Shown piece after piece: positions 1 to 8,382 of a DNA stretch of 35,931 nucleotides; within the stretch, counting starts at the first letter, position 1, and every line of letters begins with the position of its first letter. The notes under the pieces are model-generated. The model was not told the origin of the DNA. It was given only the letters and a program-made list of their open reading frames with translations, and made no database searches. The DNA is from Bacillus sp. 7884-1 (GTDB taxonomy: Bacteria; Bacillota; Bacilli; Bacillales; Cytobacillaceae): assembly GCF_002272245.1 (NCBI RefSeq), contig NZ_NPDD01000062.1:1-35931 (forward strand), written 5' to 3'. The position numbers were made by a program, and so were the translations under genes.

Positions 1-25
1 CAGTTACCTTTAACACAGTATTATC

Positions 26-54
26 AATAAAAATCTAGCCATGTTGGGGCTAGA
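26..54 (-). terminator. Rho-independent terminator of the ancestral regulator gene
   Basis: A 7-bp stem (TCTAGCC / GGCTAGA, 34-40 and 48-54) with a 7-nt loop is followed on the minus strand by TTTTTATT. It lies just after the out-of-frame C-terminal relic of the truncated regulator, so it probably ended the original full-length gene. Confidence 0.7.
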
Positions 55-99
55 CTAACTAACCGCACTTTTCCAAGTTGATACTCAATAGGTGTAATT

Positions 100-537
100 T
101 CAACCGAAGCCATTCACCATCTGTTGAAATTCAATTTGTTTTAAGTCTTTCTTTTTTTGTTTTTCTAGGTTTTCTACTATTTTTTTGATTACTCGGCAAA
201 ATTCTTCTGAATCAAACATGTCTTTAACTAGATAGTCCTGCACTCTTAGATTTAATGCTTGTTTGGCAAATTTAAATTCCGTATGGCAGGATAAAATAAC
301 TACCTGTAAGTTCGGATTTATCTCTTTTAACTGTTTAGTCAGTTCAATCCCATTCATTCGGGGCATCCCAATATCGGTAATTAATATATCCGGCATCTCC
401 TCGGAAGCCTTTTCAAATGCACTTCTGCCATTTTCGTGTGTACTATGCAGTGTTACTCCCAGTTGCTCCCATTCAATCATTTCTGACAACATTTCTATTA
501 CTGGAAAATCATCGTCAACTAGCATTACTTTGTACAT
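100..537 (-). pseudogene. Truncated YesN-type response regulator (receiver only), internally deleted
   Basis: The 145-residue open frame is a complete receiver domain: acidic pocket DDD at 8-10, phospho-acceptor Asp55 in DILITDIGMP, and Lys in YLVKD near 104. Over about 138 residues it is roughly three-quarters identical by eye to the N-terminus of the 539-residue regulator at 8383-10002, but it stops where that protein continues into its linker and AraC-type HTH domain. The DNA just past the break, read in another frame, encodes VEITPIEYQLGKV, matching the last residues of the full-length protein (VGVTPIEFRSGKV). Thus about 1.1-1.2 kb was deleted and the frame lost, with the junction near 105-118. 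The start has a strong AAAGGAGG site. Upstream codons still read MVFPKGGSK then stop, resembling the kinase C-terminus (MSIPKGG) that precedes the full-length regulator. No promoter is evident; a DNA-binding role is lost. A functional stand-alone receiver cannot be excluded. Confidence 0.8.
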
Positions 538-584
538 GTTACTTGCTTCCTCCTTTAGGAAAGACCATCCTATGCTTATAAACG

Positions 585-623
585 AAAGTGACCCAAAAGG
601 AAAATTCCCTATTGGGTCACTTT
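585..623. terminator. Strong hairpin terminator downstream of the ABC exporter genes
   Basis: A perfect 12-bp inverted repeat (AAAGTGACCCAA at 585-596, TTGGGTCACTTT at 612-623) with a 15-nt loop. It follows the stop of the ABC gene at 649 on the minus strand. The A/T-rich flanks on both sides would allow termination either way, and it isolates the truncated regulator from upstream transcription. Confidence 0.75.
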
Positions 624-648
624 ACTTTACACTCTTACTTTTTTTGAC

Positions 649-2430
649 TTATCCCACTTCTAGAGATTGATACTGTGATTGATGCAGCTTCCAATAGTAA
701 CTTTTTTGTCCTATCAATTCTTTATGAGAACCTTCCTCTATGATTCTTCCTTTATCAATAACAAGGATACGGTCTGCATTTTGTATGGTGGAAAGACGAT
801 GTGCAATAATAAAGGATGTTCTCCCTGCTAACAGTGTTTCTAGTCCTTTTTGTAAGGCAAGCTCTGTTTCTGTATCTATGGATGATGTTGCCTCATCAAG
901 AATTAATATCTTAGGATCAGCTAAAAGCGCTCGTGCAAACGAAATCAACTGTCTCTGTCCAGTAGAAAGTCTTGTGCCTCTTTCATTTACCTCTGTTTTA
1001 TACCCCTCAGACAATCCACTAATAAATGGATGAGCCTGGACAGCTTTCGCTGCTTCCATCACTTCTTCATCTGTAGCATCAAGTCGTCCATAACGGATAT
1101 TATCCATAATCGTACCTGAGAAAATAAAAGGATCCTGAAGCATGACACCCATCTGCTTTCTAAGAGAGGCAATGGTTACCGAATGAATATCAACTCCGTC
1201 TATTTCAATCGTGCCGCTGCTTACATCATAAAAACGACTAAGTAAACTGACTATCGTAGTCTTTCCTGAGCCAGTAGCTCCAACTAGAGCAATTGTTTCA
1301 CCAGAATTCACATTTAGATTAATGTTTTTAAGGATTTTCTCTCCTTCTTCATACCCAAACGTAACATCTTTGAACTCCACTTTACCCTTTATTAAAGGAA
1401 GCTCAGACGCAATCGGAAGATCTTTAACTGTCGGTTTTTCATCAATCATTTCAAATATTCTTTCTAGATATGCCGTAGCATTAATAATAGCATTATAAAA
1501 ATTCCCGATATTCGCTATTGGTGCCCAAAACATTCCTATGTACCCAACAAAAGCAACCAATGCTCCAACTGTTACTCCATCACCAATAAGAGAGATGCCG
1601 ACAACATAAATGAGTGAGGTCGTAAGTACTGAAATGTTTTCAATCGATGGCCAGAGCAGGAACTGAATTCTCACTGCCCTCATCCACGAGCTTCTATAAC
1701 TATCAGATACTTCACTGAAAATTCGTTTGTTTTCTTCTTCCCTTGTAAAAGCTTGTGTCACTTTAATGCCATTAATACTTTCATGAATATAAGCATTCAA
1801 GTTGGATTGTTTGTTACTTAACACCTGCCATGCTTTCCGCTGGGCATTTTTAATTAGCAGGATAACGGCTGCAAGGATTGGAAACCCAATCATCGCCAAA
1901 AGGGTTAACTTTACATCAATCGCTAACATAAAACCTAGAATCACGAGAAGACTGAAAAGGTCAGTAATCAAATTAATTAATCCATTCGATAATAAATCAC
2001 TTAAGGAGTTTACGTAGTTTACCACCCTCACCAAAATCTTCCCATGCGGTCTGCTGTCATAGAAGGTAAATGATAACTTTTGTAAATGAGTGAACAAGTC
2101 TTTCCTAATCTGGACAATGACACTTTGCCCAATCTGGGACATCATTCTAATTTTATATTTCATACATATCCCAGTGATGATTATGGCGATTAAGTAAATA
2201 CCTGCAAGAACCATTAATCCGCCTAAATCCTTGGCCGGAATTTCCTCGTCAATGGCTTTACTGATTAGATACGGTCCAATTAAGTTTGCCCCGCTGGCAA
2301 ACAACATGATAAAAACAGTAAATAGGATCTTTTTTTTGTATGGCTTTAAATAGACCATCAACCGTTTAAGCTGTATAAAACTAAATGGAGATTCCAACTC
2401 TTCATCCACATCAAATTTATTGCGAGCCAT
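649..2430 (-). CDS. ABC exporter subunit, catalytic half (YfiC/BmrD-like)
   Basis: A 593-residue half-transporter: an N-terminal six-helix exporter domain (about residues 25-330) fused to a nucleotide-binding domain with Walker A GATGSGKTT (about 383), signature LSTGQ (about 488) and Walker B ILILDEAT (about 508), with the catalytic Glu and a downstream H-loop (IAHRLST). It overlaps the neighbouring half-transporter gene by 14 bp, so the two are translated together and almost certainly form a heterodimer. The signature is LSTGQ rather than LSGGQ, while the Walker B Glu is intact; the partner shows the reverse pattern, as in asymmetric heterodimeric exporters such as BmrC/BmrD or TM287/288. 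Likely substrates are drugs or other hydrophobic compounds at the cytoplasmic membrane, but the sequence does not fix the substrate. The start has AGGAGGTGA upstream. Confidence 0.9.
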   Translation of the reverse strand: MARNKFDVDEELESPFSFIQLKRLMVYLKPYKKKILFTVFIMLFASGANLIGPYLISKAIDEEIPAKDLGGLMVLAGIYLIAIIITGICMKYKIRMMSQIGQSVIVQIRKDLFTHLQKLSFTFYDSRPHGKILVRVVNYVNSLSDLLSNGLINLITDLFSLLVILGFMLAIDVKLTLLAMIGFPILAAVILLIKNAQRKAWQVLSNKQSNLNAYIHESINGIKVTQAFTREEENKRIFSEVSDSYRSSWMRAVRIQFLLWPSIENISVLTTSLIYVVGISLIGDGVTVGALVAFVGYIGMFWAPIANIGNFYNAIINATAYLERIFEMIDEKPTVKDLPIASELPLIKGKVEFKDVTFGYEEGEKILKNINLNVNSGETIALVGATGSGKTTIVSLLSRFYDVSSGTIEIDGVDIHSVTIASLRKQMGVMLQDPFIFSGTIMDNIRYGRLDATDEEVMEAAKAVQAHPFISGLSEGYKTEVNERGTRLSTGQRQLISFARALLADPKILILDEATSSIDTETELALQKGLETLLAGRTSFIIAHRLSTIQNADRILVIDKGRIIEEGSHKELIGQKSYYWKLHQSQYQSLEVG

Positions 2431-4189
2431 TGAGATAGTTCACCTCCTCAAGGTCATGCACACCATCAAAATTTCCAACTTGATTTTTAAACACTTTAAA
2501 GTAACTTCCTTTTTTCGCAAGCAATTCTTTATGATTCCCTCTTTCAATGATTGTGCCATTTTCCATTACAAGAATTAAATCTGCATCCTTTACTGAAGAA
2601 ATACGATGAGCAATAATAAAACAGGTTTTTTCCTTTAGAAATGATTTTAAGGTTCTTTGGATGCGCATCTCAGTTTCCATATCCAACGCGGATGTTGTAT
2701 CGTCCAAAATTAAAATGGATGGATCTTTTAATATCGCCCGCGCTAATGCAATCCGTTGCCGTTGTCCTCCGGAAAGACCTACTCCCCGTTCTCCAATAAT
2801 GGTATCGTACCCCTCTGGCAGCTTTGAAATAAAATCATCCGCCTCTGCCATTTTAGCCGCAGCTTGAACAGCATGGAAGGAGGCATTTGGGTTCCCATAA
2901 GCTATATTTCCTTCAATCGTATCTGAAAAAAGAAATATATCCTGCATAACTGTAGCCATGCTATTTCTCAATTTATGAATATCCCAATCTCTTACATTAA
3001 GTCCATCCAATCTTACTTCCCCTTTGGAAGCGTCATAAAACCTGCTAAGAAGATTGACTAATGTCGATTTACCGGCCCCTGTAGGTCCGATAATGCCTAC
3101 CGTTTGTCCCTGTCTAATCTTGAAGCTTATATCATTCAATACTTGTTCGTCCCCATAACTAAAGGAAACTTGGTCAAATTCCACAACACCTTTGAATTGT
3201 TTAACATTGTACCTTTTTGTTTCATTCTTTATTTCTGGTTCTGTATTTAATAATTCTTCCACTTTTTCAGCCGAGGCAACAAACCTTTGGACATCATTAA
3301 GTAACCACCCAGCCATTCGCATTGGATTATTTAATGCCCAAATTAATGAATTAAACGTGACCAACTCACCCATAGTCAGAGACTGTTTAATGACCATGTA
3401 TCCTCCAACTACGATCATTACCACTGTTAATACTCCTGCAAGTGAATCGAGAATAGGCAAATACTTTTCCCAGACTTTTGAGGAGGCAAGATTCTTCTCC
3501 TTGAAGGCTTCATTTTCTTTTGAAAACTTTTCAATTTCGTACCCTTCCTTAGCAAAGGCCTTTACAACTCGATTTCCGCTAATGTTTTCCTGCACAACTG
3601 AATTTAACCTCGCAAACTGTCCCCTAATGGCTGAAAACGTTGGTTTGACCGTAAAGGATAAACGCATGGCAAAGAATCCAATAATCGGTGTAACCGCAAG
3701 CATAGCTAAAGCTAACGGCGGATGAATATAGAACATAAACCCAATGGCAAATAGCAGGATCGTAATATTCTCAAATATCATGTAAATTGTCCACGCAGTA
3801 AAATGCCTGACAGCTTCTAAATCCCCTGTCATTCGTGCCATGATATCTCCTGTTTTTGTCTGATCGAAAAACCTAAAATCTAATTGGTTCAGTGTGTCAT
3901 ATAATTTTTCCCGTATGGTGAAGATGACACTTTGGGAAACTCGCTCGAACATTAACTGATAATTATAGCGAACGACTGTCTTAATGACGGTTATGCCAAT
4001 CATTGAACCTAAAAAAATCCATAATCGTTCATTCTCTTGGCCATAAATAACCTTATCAACGATTTTCCCAGCAAAATAGGGGTTAAGCATATTTAGCACA
4101 GAAACCACTAATGCTAGAAAAAGGCCGCAAAATAACCTTATTCGAAAATCCCTTATATACCCCCATACCCAGCGCATGCTTTGCATCAT
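2417..4189 (-). CDS. ABC exporter subunit, degenerate-site half (YfiB/BmrC-like)
   Basis: A 590-residue half-transporter with six membrane helices and a C-terminal ATPase: Walker A GPTGAGKST (about 370), canonical signature LSGGQ (about 471), and Walker B ILILDDTT, where the catalytic Glu is replaced by Asp. In the heterodimer this Walker B pairs with the partner's LSTGQ to form the weak, non-hydrolysing site, whereas this protein's LSGGQ completes the partner's catalytic site. It is the first gene of the pair, with AGGGA ahead of the ATG. The gene is divergent from an AraC-type regulator across a 203-bp spacer holding a 12-bp inverted repeat and a direct repeat, so drug- or metabolite-responsive control by that regulator is likely. 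In B. subtilis a comparable yfiB-yfiC pair lies near an AraC-type gene. Confidence 0.9.
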   Translation of the reverse strand: MMQSMRWVWGYIRDFRIRLFCGLFLALVVSVLNMLNPYFAGKIVDKVIYGQENERLWIFLGSMIGITVIKTVVRYNYQLMFERVSQSVIFTIREKLYDTLNQLDFRFFDQTKTGDIMARMTGDLEAVRHFTAWTIYMIFENITILLFAIGFMFYIHPPLALAMLAVTPIIGFFAMRLSFTVKPTFSAIRGQFARLNSVVQENISGNRVVKAFAKEGYEIEKFSKENEAFKEKNLASSKVWEKYLPILDSLAGVLTVVMIVVGGYMVIKQSLTMGELVTFNSLIWALNNPMRMAGWLLNDVQRFVASAEKVEELLNTEPEIKNETKRYNVKQFKGVVEFDQVSFSYGDEQVLNDISFKIRQGQTVGIIGPTGAGKSTLVNLLSRFYDASKGEVRLDGLNVRDWDIHKLRNSMATVMQDIFLFSDTIEGNIAYGNPNASFHAVQAAAKMAEADDFISKLPEGYDTIIGERGVGLSGGQRQRIALARAILKDPSILILDDTTSALDMETEMRIQRTLKSFLKEKTCFIIAHRISSVKDADLILVMENGTIIERGNHKELLAKKGSYFKVFKNQVGNFDGVHDLEEVNYLNGSQ

Positions 4190-4217
4190 TCACTTAATCC
4201 CTCCCCGATGCTTAAAC

Positions 4218-4260
4218 ATAAATACATATTATTATCGTAACTCCCATTATATGTATTTAT
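4218..4260. promoter_or_regulatory. 12-bp inverted repeat at the exporter promoter
   Basis: ATAAATACATAT (4218-4229) and ATATGTATTTAT (4249-4260) are perfect complements separated by 19 bp. A minus-strand TATAAT (4246-4251) overlaps the right arm, so the repeat spans the probable exporter promoter and start of its leader. It could be an operator or an mRNA leader hairpin. Confidence 0.5.
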
Positions 4261-4341
4261 ATTTAACTCTAATTCTTTTATCCTAGTAACAAAAATAAAA
4301 CATTTATGAACCTATTATATGGTTATAATTAAAGAATAAAA

Positions 4342-4377
4342 TGCAAAATCATAACAAAAATTTGCACAATCCTAACA
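4342..4377. promoter_or_regulatory. Direct repeat with 21-bp period, probable AraC-type operator
   Basis: TGCAAAATCATAACA (4342-4356) and TGCACAATCCTAACA (4363-4377) match at 13 of 15 positions and are offset by exactly 21 bp, two helical turns, the usual geometry for an AraC-family dimer on tandem half-sites. They lie between a plus-strand TATAAT (4324-4329) and the regulator's start codon, so autorepression is the simplest reading. Confidence 0.55.
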
Positions 4378-4392
4378 CAAAAGGAGATAGAA

Positions 4393-5268
4393 ATGCTTCA
4401 ATTATTTGCCCCTCCCCTGCCAACATTGGTTGCTGCTGGTCAAAATACTTTTGATATTGGACAATCACATATAAATCGTAACAAGATTGGTGTTTTTGAT
4501 TTGTTAGTTGTCACAGAAGGACGATTGCATATGGGTGAAGATGACCAACAATTCCAGGTTAGCAGCGGGGATACTCTAATCCTATATCCCGACCGGCATC
4601 ATTTTTCTATATCACCCTGTGACCAAATTACTCACTTTTTTTGGTTTCATTTCACTGCTTCCAAAGGCTGGCAGGACCTAACGATGTCTAAACCCTTCCA
4701 ATATGATGAAAAAGCAACTGGAGAGCGAAGAAACGTTTTTGTTGAAAATCCTTTCGGAATTACACTGCCTCAGTATTGTAAATTATCAAATTTGGAAACA
4801 ATCGAACATCTATGCTCGAAAATTATTTCTTCTGAAGATGAGTCAATCTACACTGGAGAATGGCAGCGTCAAATTCTCTTTCAACAATTACTTCAGGAGC
4901 TTTCAACGCATATGAAGTTAGCAAACTCTATGCCTGCATTTGCAGTCGCAGAAAAAGCTGCTGTCTATTTGAGGAAAAATTATGCCCAAAAGGTCACTTA
5001 CGAAGATCTTGGCCATGCCCTCAGGTTCCATCCTAATCATATTGCAAGATGTATGATCGAGGCTTTTGGCTGTACGCCGATTGAATATATTAATAAAATT
5101 CGTATAGACCAAGCTAAGATTCTGCTGCTTTCAACAGATTGGAGTACGGATAGAATTTCAGAAGTTTGCGGATTCACCCAGTCTGCATATTTTAGCAGGG
5201 TCTTTAAAAAACTAGAAAAACTATCACCCAGTCAATTTCGAAAACAATATGTTGGGAACATTCTGTAA
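4393..5268 (+). CDS. AraC-family transcriptional regulator, cupin sensor plus HTH
   Basis: A 291-residue one-component regulator. The N-terminal half has cupin-type features seen in AraC sensors (a GDTLILYPDRHH segment near residues 54-66, then FFWFHF). The C-terminal ~100 residues (about 185-285) carry two helix-turn-helix units: VTYEDLGHALRFHPNHIARC and the family-typical second unit ending ISEVCGFTQSAYFSRVFKK, followed by SPSQFRK. AGGAGATAG precedes the ATG. It is divergent from the ABC exporter pair, which suggests it controls that pair; a 21-bp-period direct repeat lies in its leader. The ligand is unknown. It might equally serve the arabinoside genes to its right, but those are convergent and separated by a strong terminator, so the exporter is the better guess. 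Confidence 0.88.
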   Translation: MLQLFAPPLPTLVAAGQNTFDIGQSHINRNKIGVFDLLVVTEGRLHMGEDDQQFQVSSGDTLILYPDRHHFSISPCDQITHFFWFHFTASKGWQDLTMSKPFQYDEKATGERRNVFVENPFGITLPQYCKLSNLETIEHLCSKIISSEDESIYTGEWQRQILFQQLLQELSTHMKLANSMPAFAVAEKAAVYLRKNYAQKVTYEDLGHALRFHPNHIARCMIEAFGCTPIEYINKIRIDQAKILLLSTDWSTDRISEVCGFTQSAYFSRVFKKLEKLSPSQFRKQYVGNIL

Positions 5269-5309
5269 GGAAACCCACTACCTGAACATATCTTTAGATT
5301 TCACCTAAA

Positions 5310-5344
5310 TCGGGCAAAGTCTTTATCTTAAAGACTTTGCCCGA
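5310..5344. terminator. Bidirectional terminator between AraC gene and abfA
   Basis: A perfect 16-bp stem (5310-5325 and 5329-5344) with a 3-nt loop stands between two convergent genes. On the plus strand it is followed within 15 bases by a run of seven T; it probably stops both transcripts. Confidence 0.8.
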
Positions 5345-5384
5345 CTTCTTGCGTTATATTTTTTTGGCAATAGGAAAACCAAAC

Positions 5385-6872
5385 CTACTCTAAAACGATT
5401 GTAACAACAGACATGGCTGGAAGATTAATAGTCAATTTGTTATTTTCAACTGTTACACTAGTAAATTCTGTTGGTTTTACGACATCAGGCTGCTCAAATG
5501 TATTATGAGCATTCATCGTATCAGCCGTGAGGATTGTTCCTGAAACTTTTGTATCTGCAGCATTAATCCCACGAAGGTCAATATCTAATACTGCTTTGTT
5601 AGTAGGATCAATATTACAAAGACTGATATGAACTTTTCCTTCGGCATTCTTAGATGCAGATACACTTACTTGTGGTACAGCCTCTCCGTTATACTCATAA
5701 GTGCCAAATGAAGATTCAACCGCTAATAGCTCAGCATCCTGATGGACCTTGTACATGTCAAACACATGATAAGTTGGTGTAAGAATCATTTTTTCACCCT
5801 CTGTTAAAATCATGGCTTGCAGCACATTGACCGTTTGAGCAATATTCGTCATTTGTACACGCTCACAGTGGTGGTGGAAAATGTTAAAGTGTAAACCTGC
5901 GACCAATGCATCGCGGATGGTGTTTTGTTGATATAAGAATCCTGGGTTCGTTCCCGGCTCAACGTTAAACCATGTCCCCCACTCATCTATAATCAATCCA
6001 ACGCGTTTTTGTGGATCATATTTGTCCATAATGGTGCTATGTTTTGTTACTAATTCATCCATATGAAGGGCCTTTTTCATGGTTTGGAACCACTCGGCTT
6101 CAGGGAAATCGACAGCAGATCCTTTATTGGACCAAGACTCACCTGGAACCGTGTAATAATGAAGACTTAATCCATTCATTAACCAGTGGGCATTCTTCAT
6201 TAGTACTTCCGTCCAATTATAATCATCAGAATTGGCGCCGCCTGCAATTTTATAAACTTTGTTATTCCCATAGTTTCTTACATAGGTTTGATACTGGCGG
6301 TATAGGTCTGCATAATATTCAGGACGCATGTTTCCTCCGCAGCCCCAGTTTTCATTCCCGACACCAAAATAGGTTAATTCCCAGGGCTCGTCTTGACCAT
6401 TCTCCCGGCGCCAGTTAGCCATTGGAGATTCGCCTTCAAAAGTCATGTATTCAACCCACTCTGACATTTCTTGGACAGTTCCACTTCCGACGTTTCCACA
6501 TATATAAGGCTCACATGCTAACAGCTCACATAAAAGCATAAATTCATGTGTGCCAAAATGATTATTTTCAACTACACCGCCCCAATGTGTGTTAACCATA
6601 CGTTTCCGACTTTCACTTGGGCCGACGCCATCCTTCCAATGGTATTCATCCGCAAAGCAGCCGCCCGGCCATCGAAGCACAGGGACATTAATATTCTTCA
6701 ATGCCGCTAACACATCGTTACGAATTCCTTTCGTATTTGGAATGGAAGAATTCTCCCCCACCCAAATCCCCTCATAGATACATCTCCCAAGGTGCTCAGC
6801 GAAATGTCCATAAATATTTTTATTTATCTTTCCTTTTGGGATATCGGAGTTGATTATTACTTTATTTTCCAT
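5385..6872 (-). CDS. abfA: GH51 alpha-L-arabinofuranosidase, intracellular
   Basis: A 495-residue protein, the usual length of bacillar AbfA. It removes terminal alpha-L-arabinofuranosyl groups from arabinan, arabinoxylan or arabinogalactan oligosaccharides by the retaining mechanism. The GH51 landmarks are all there: [13 protein letters not shown] near residue 68, the acid/base Glu174 in GVGNENWG, and the nucleophile Glu297 in LIIDEWG, followed by the C-terminal beta-sandwich. There is no signal peptide, so it acts on imported oligosaccharides. The start at 6872 (ATG) is preferred over an in-frame TTG at 6878 because GGAGG lies 9 nt before the ATG but only 3 nt before the TTG. It is 48 bp behind the GH27 gene and shares its cre-containing promoter. 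Confidence 0.95.
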   Translation of the reverse strand: MENKVIINSDIPKGKINKNIYGHFAEHLGRCIYEGIWVGENSSIPNTKGIRNDVLAALKNINVPVLRWPGGCFADEYHWKDGVGPSESRKRMVNTHWGGVVENNHFGTHEFMLLCELLACEPYICGNVGSGTVQEMSEWVEYMTFEGESPMANWRRENGQDEPWELTYFGVGNENWGCGGNMRPEYYADLYRQYQTYVRNYGNNKVYKIAGGANSDDYNWTEVLMKNAHWLMNGLSLHYYTVPGESWSNKGSAVDFPEAEWFQTMKKALHMDELVTKHSTIMDKYDPQKRVGLIIDEWGTWFNVEPGTNPGFLYQQNTIRDALVAGLHFNIFHHHCERVQMTNIAQTVNVLQAMILTEGEKMILTPTYHVFDMYKVHQDAELLAVESSFGTYEYNGEAVPQVSVSASKNAEGKVHISLCNIDPTNKAVLDIDLRGINAADTKVSGTILTADTMNAHNTFEQPDVVKPTEFTSVTVENNKLTINLPAMSVVTIVLE

Positions 6873-6920
6873 TAACAAGAACCTCCATATGAACTAGTAG
6901 TAGGTATTTAAACGATTCAA

Positions 6921-8201
6921 TCAATAAAGCTTAAGTAGCATTGATCCATGTGGCGGCAGAGTTTGGCTAATCAAATCTAGGGCATGACCCAGCTCTTCCT
7001 GTTTCCAGACATCTCTCATACTTACTGAGGATGAGAGACCTAACTGCTCCAACGTTACTCGTACCAATGCAGGTTCATCACTTGCATTAAAAAGGGCCGC
7101 AAAGGTATGATTCTGTCTATCTTTAGCGGTCCAGACAATCCTATCATCTTGACGGTAAAGAAGACGCTTGCTATGGCTGTTTTGATTTAATTCCAATACT
7201 TCTTTATTGGTAAGTAATGAAAGGGTCCATTCATCATTGTCACGAAGTTCTCCGCCAAACATCAGCGGCGAGCGGAAAATAGACCAAAGAGTCATCATTG
7301 TTACTTGTTCATCTCTGGTGAAGCGCGTCCAGCGGTCACTGCCGCCTCCATCAACAGAACGGATGCCGATATGACCTAGAGGCAGCATGTCACAGTCTGG
7401 CCAATGGCCCGGAGCAGAATGCTCAACCCATTTTTCACATCTTTCAAACATTCCATAGAGCAGGCTCCACTGATCCCAAAAATCATCCGTCATTCTCCAC
7501 ATGTTGGCATTCGCCTTTAGGGTCTCTGCATATTCAAGTGGTGCTGGCCCTGGCGATAGGCTTAGGACCATATCTCTCCCGCTGTGATCAATGGCTTTTC
7601 GAATCAGTTCGATTTCTTCATTATGAATGTGATAAAGTCTCGAGGCGGCAATATCATCCACTTTAACAAAATCTACTCCCCATTCTGCGTATAATTGAAA
7701 AAGGGAATTATAATATTCCTGTGCCCCTTCTTTTGATGCATCGACCCCATACATATCCGTATTCCATGGACAAATAGAATTTGGATGGGCTATATCTCTT
7801 GCCCCAGCATTTGTTCCTAAAATTGGTGTATTCGCATGAACTGCCTGCCTCGGAATTCCTCTCATGATGTGAATACCAAATTTTAATCCCAGGTTATGTA
7901 CATAATCAGCTAAGGGTTTGAACCCTTTACCTCCCTCTGCAGAAGGAAACCGGTTTACGGCAGGAATTAACCTAGAATACTCATCCATTTCCAATGGTAC
8001 AAATGGGCGGTATACCGAAGAGACTGCACCTGGTTCATACCATTGAATATCTACCACTACATACTCCCAGCCAAACGGTTTTAAATGTTCAGCCAAGTAG
8101 TCAGCGTTTCCTTTTACTTCCTCTTCCCTAACGGCTGCACCGTAACAATCCCAGCTATTCCAGCCTAATGGAGGTGTTTTTGCGAATGTATGATGTCTCA
8201 T
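6921..8201 (-). CDS. GH27 glycosidase: alpha-galactosidase or beta-L-arabinopyranosidase
   Basis: A 426-residue GH27 enzyme. It opens with TPPLGWNSWDCYG, has the catalytic nucleophile Asp in FVKVDD (about residue 182) and the acid/base in RMTDDFWD (about 239-240), and ends in a short C-terminal beta domain. No signal peptide, so cytoplasmic. The substrate-binding motif that reads DDCW in typical alpha-galactosidases reads DIQW here (about 51-54): the second Asp, which contacts the sugar in characterised alpha-galactosidases, is Ile. This could mean a shifted substrate such as beta-L-arabinopyranose, which lacks C6; that is inference. The ATG at 8201 is chosen because AAAGGAA lies 5' of it, whereas an in-frame TTG at 8222 has no ribosome site. 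First gene of an operon with the GH51 gene. Confidence 0.85.
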   Translation of the reverse strand: MRHHTFAKTPPLGWNSWDCYGAAVREEEVKGNADYLAEHLKPFGWEYVVVDIQWYEPGAVSSVYRPFVPLEMDEYSRLIPAVNRFPSAEGGKGFKPLADYVHNLGLKFGIHIMRGIPRQAVHANTPILGTNAGARDIAHPNSICPWNTDMYGVDASKEGAQEYYNSLFQLYAEWGVDFVKVDDIAASRLYHIHNEEIELIRKAIDHSGRDMVLSLSPGPAPLEYAETLKANANMWRMTDDFWDQWSLLYGMFERCEKWVEHSAPGHWPDCDMLPLGHIGIRSVDGGGSDRWTRFTRDEQVTMMTLWSIFRSPLMFGGELRDNDEWTLSLLTNKEVLELNQNSHSKRLLYRQDDRIVWTAKDRQNHTFAALFNASDEPALVRVTLEQLGLSSSVSMRDVWKQEELGHALDLISQTLPPHGSMLLKLY

Positions 8202-8242
8202 TTGTTTATTAATTCCTTTCAAGGAGTTATTTCACTCTTATT

Positions 8243-8256
8243 TCAAAGCGCTTACA
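8243..8256 (-). promoter_or_regulatory. CcpA-type cre site
   Basis: On the minus strand the sequence is TGTAAGCGCTTTGA, one mismatch from the TGWAANCGNTNWCA consensus and with an intact AAGCGCTT core. It lies immediately downstream of the -10 box of the GH27-GH51 operon, at about +1 to +14, where CcpA would block transcription when a preferred sugar is present. Confidence 0.75.
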
Positions 8257-8263
8257 AATCATT

Positions 8264-8293
8264 ATAATATTTAATAGATATAATACTATGCAA
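8264..8293 (-). promoter_or_regulatory. SigA promoter of the GH27-GH51 operon
   Basis: Minus-strand TTGCAT (8288-8293), an 18-bp spacer, then TATTAT (8264-8269). The weak -35 fits a promoter needing an activator; a tandem repeat abuts it. Confidence 0.55.
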
Positions 8294-8325
8294 TTATTTT
8301 TACTGAAAACTCTATTAATTTTACT
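8293..8325 (-). promoter_or_regulatory. Tandem activator half-sites with 21-bp period upstream of GH27 promoter
   Basis: On the minus strand, AGTAAAATTAAT (8314-8325) and AGTAAAAATAAT (8293-8304) match at 11 of 12 positions and are 21 bp apart. The proximal copy touches the -35 box, the classical class II position for an AraC-type activator. The obvious candidate is the YesN-type regulator encoded just upstream. Confidence 0.5.
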
Positions 8326-8353
8326 TTTTATCATAATACGCGGAGTGCAGGCG

Positions 8354-8382
8354 AAAAAAAAGCCCAGAACTTAATCTGGACT
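8354..8382 (-). terminator. Terminator of the kinase/regulator operon
   Basis: Directly after the regulator's stop codon the minus strand forms an 8-bp stem (AGTCCAGA / TCTGGGCT, one G-U pair; 8375-8382 and 8361-8368) with a 6-nt loop, followed by eight T. It separates the sensor operon from the GH27-GH51 operon. Confidence 0.85.

Noticed and set aside
100..537. Stand-alone CheY-like single-domain regulator
   Set aside because: The out-of-frame C-terminal relic and kinase relic show it arose by deletion of a larger gene.
3192..3725. 177-codon open frame on the plus strand inside the ABC exporter gene
   Set aside because: Antisense shadow of a clear ABC gene; no ribosome site and no recognisable domain.
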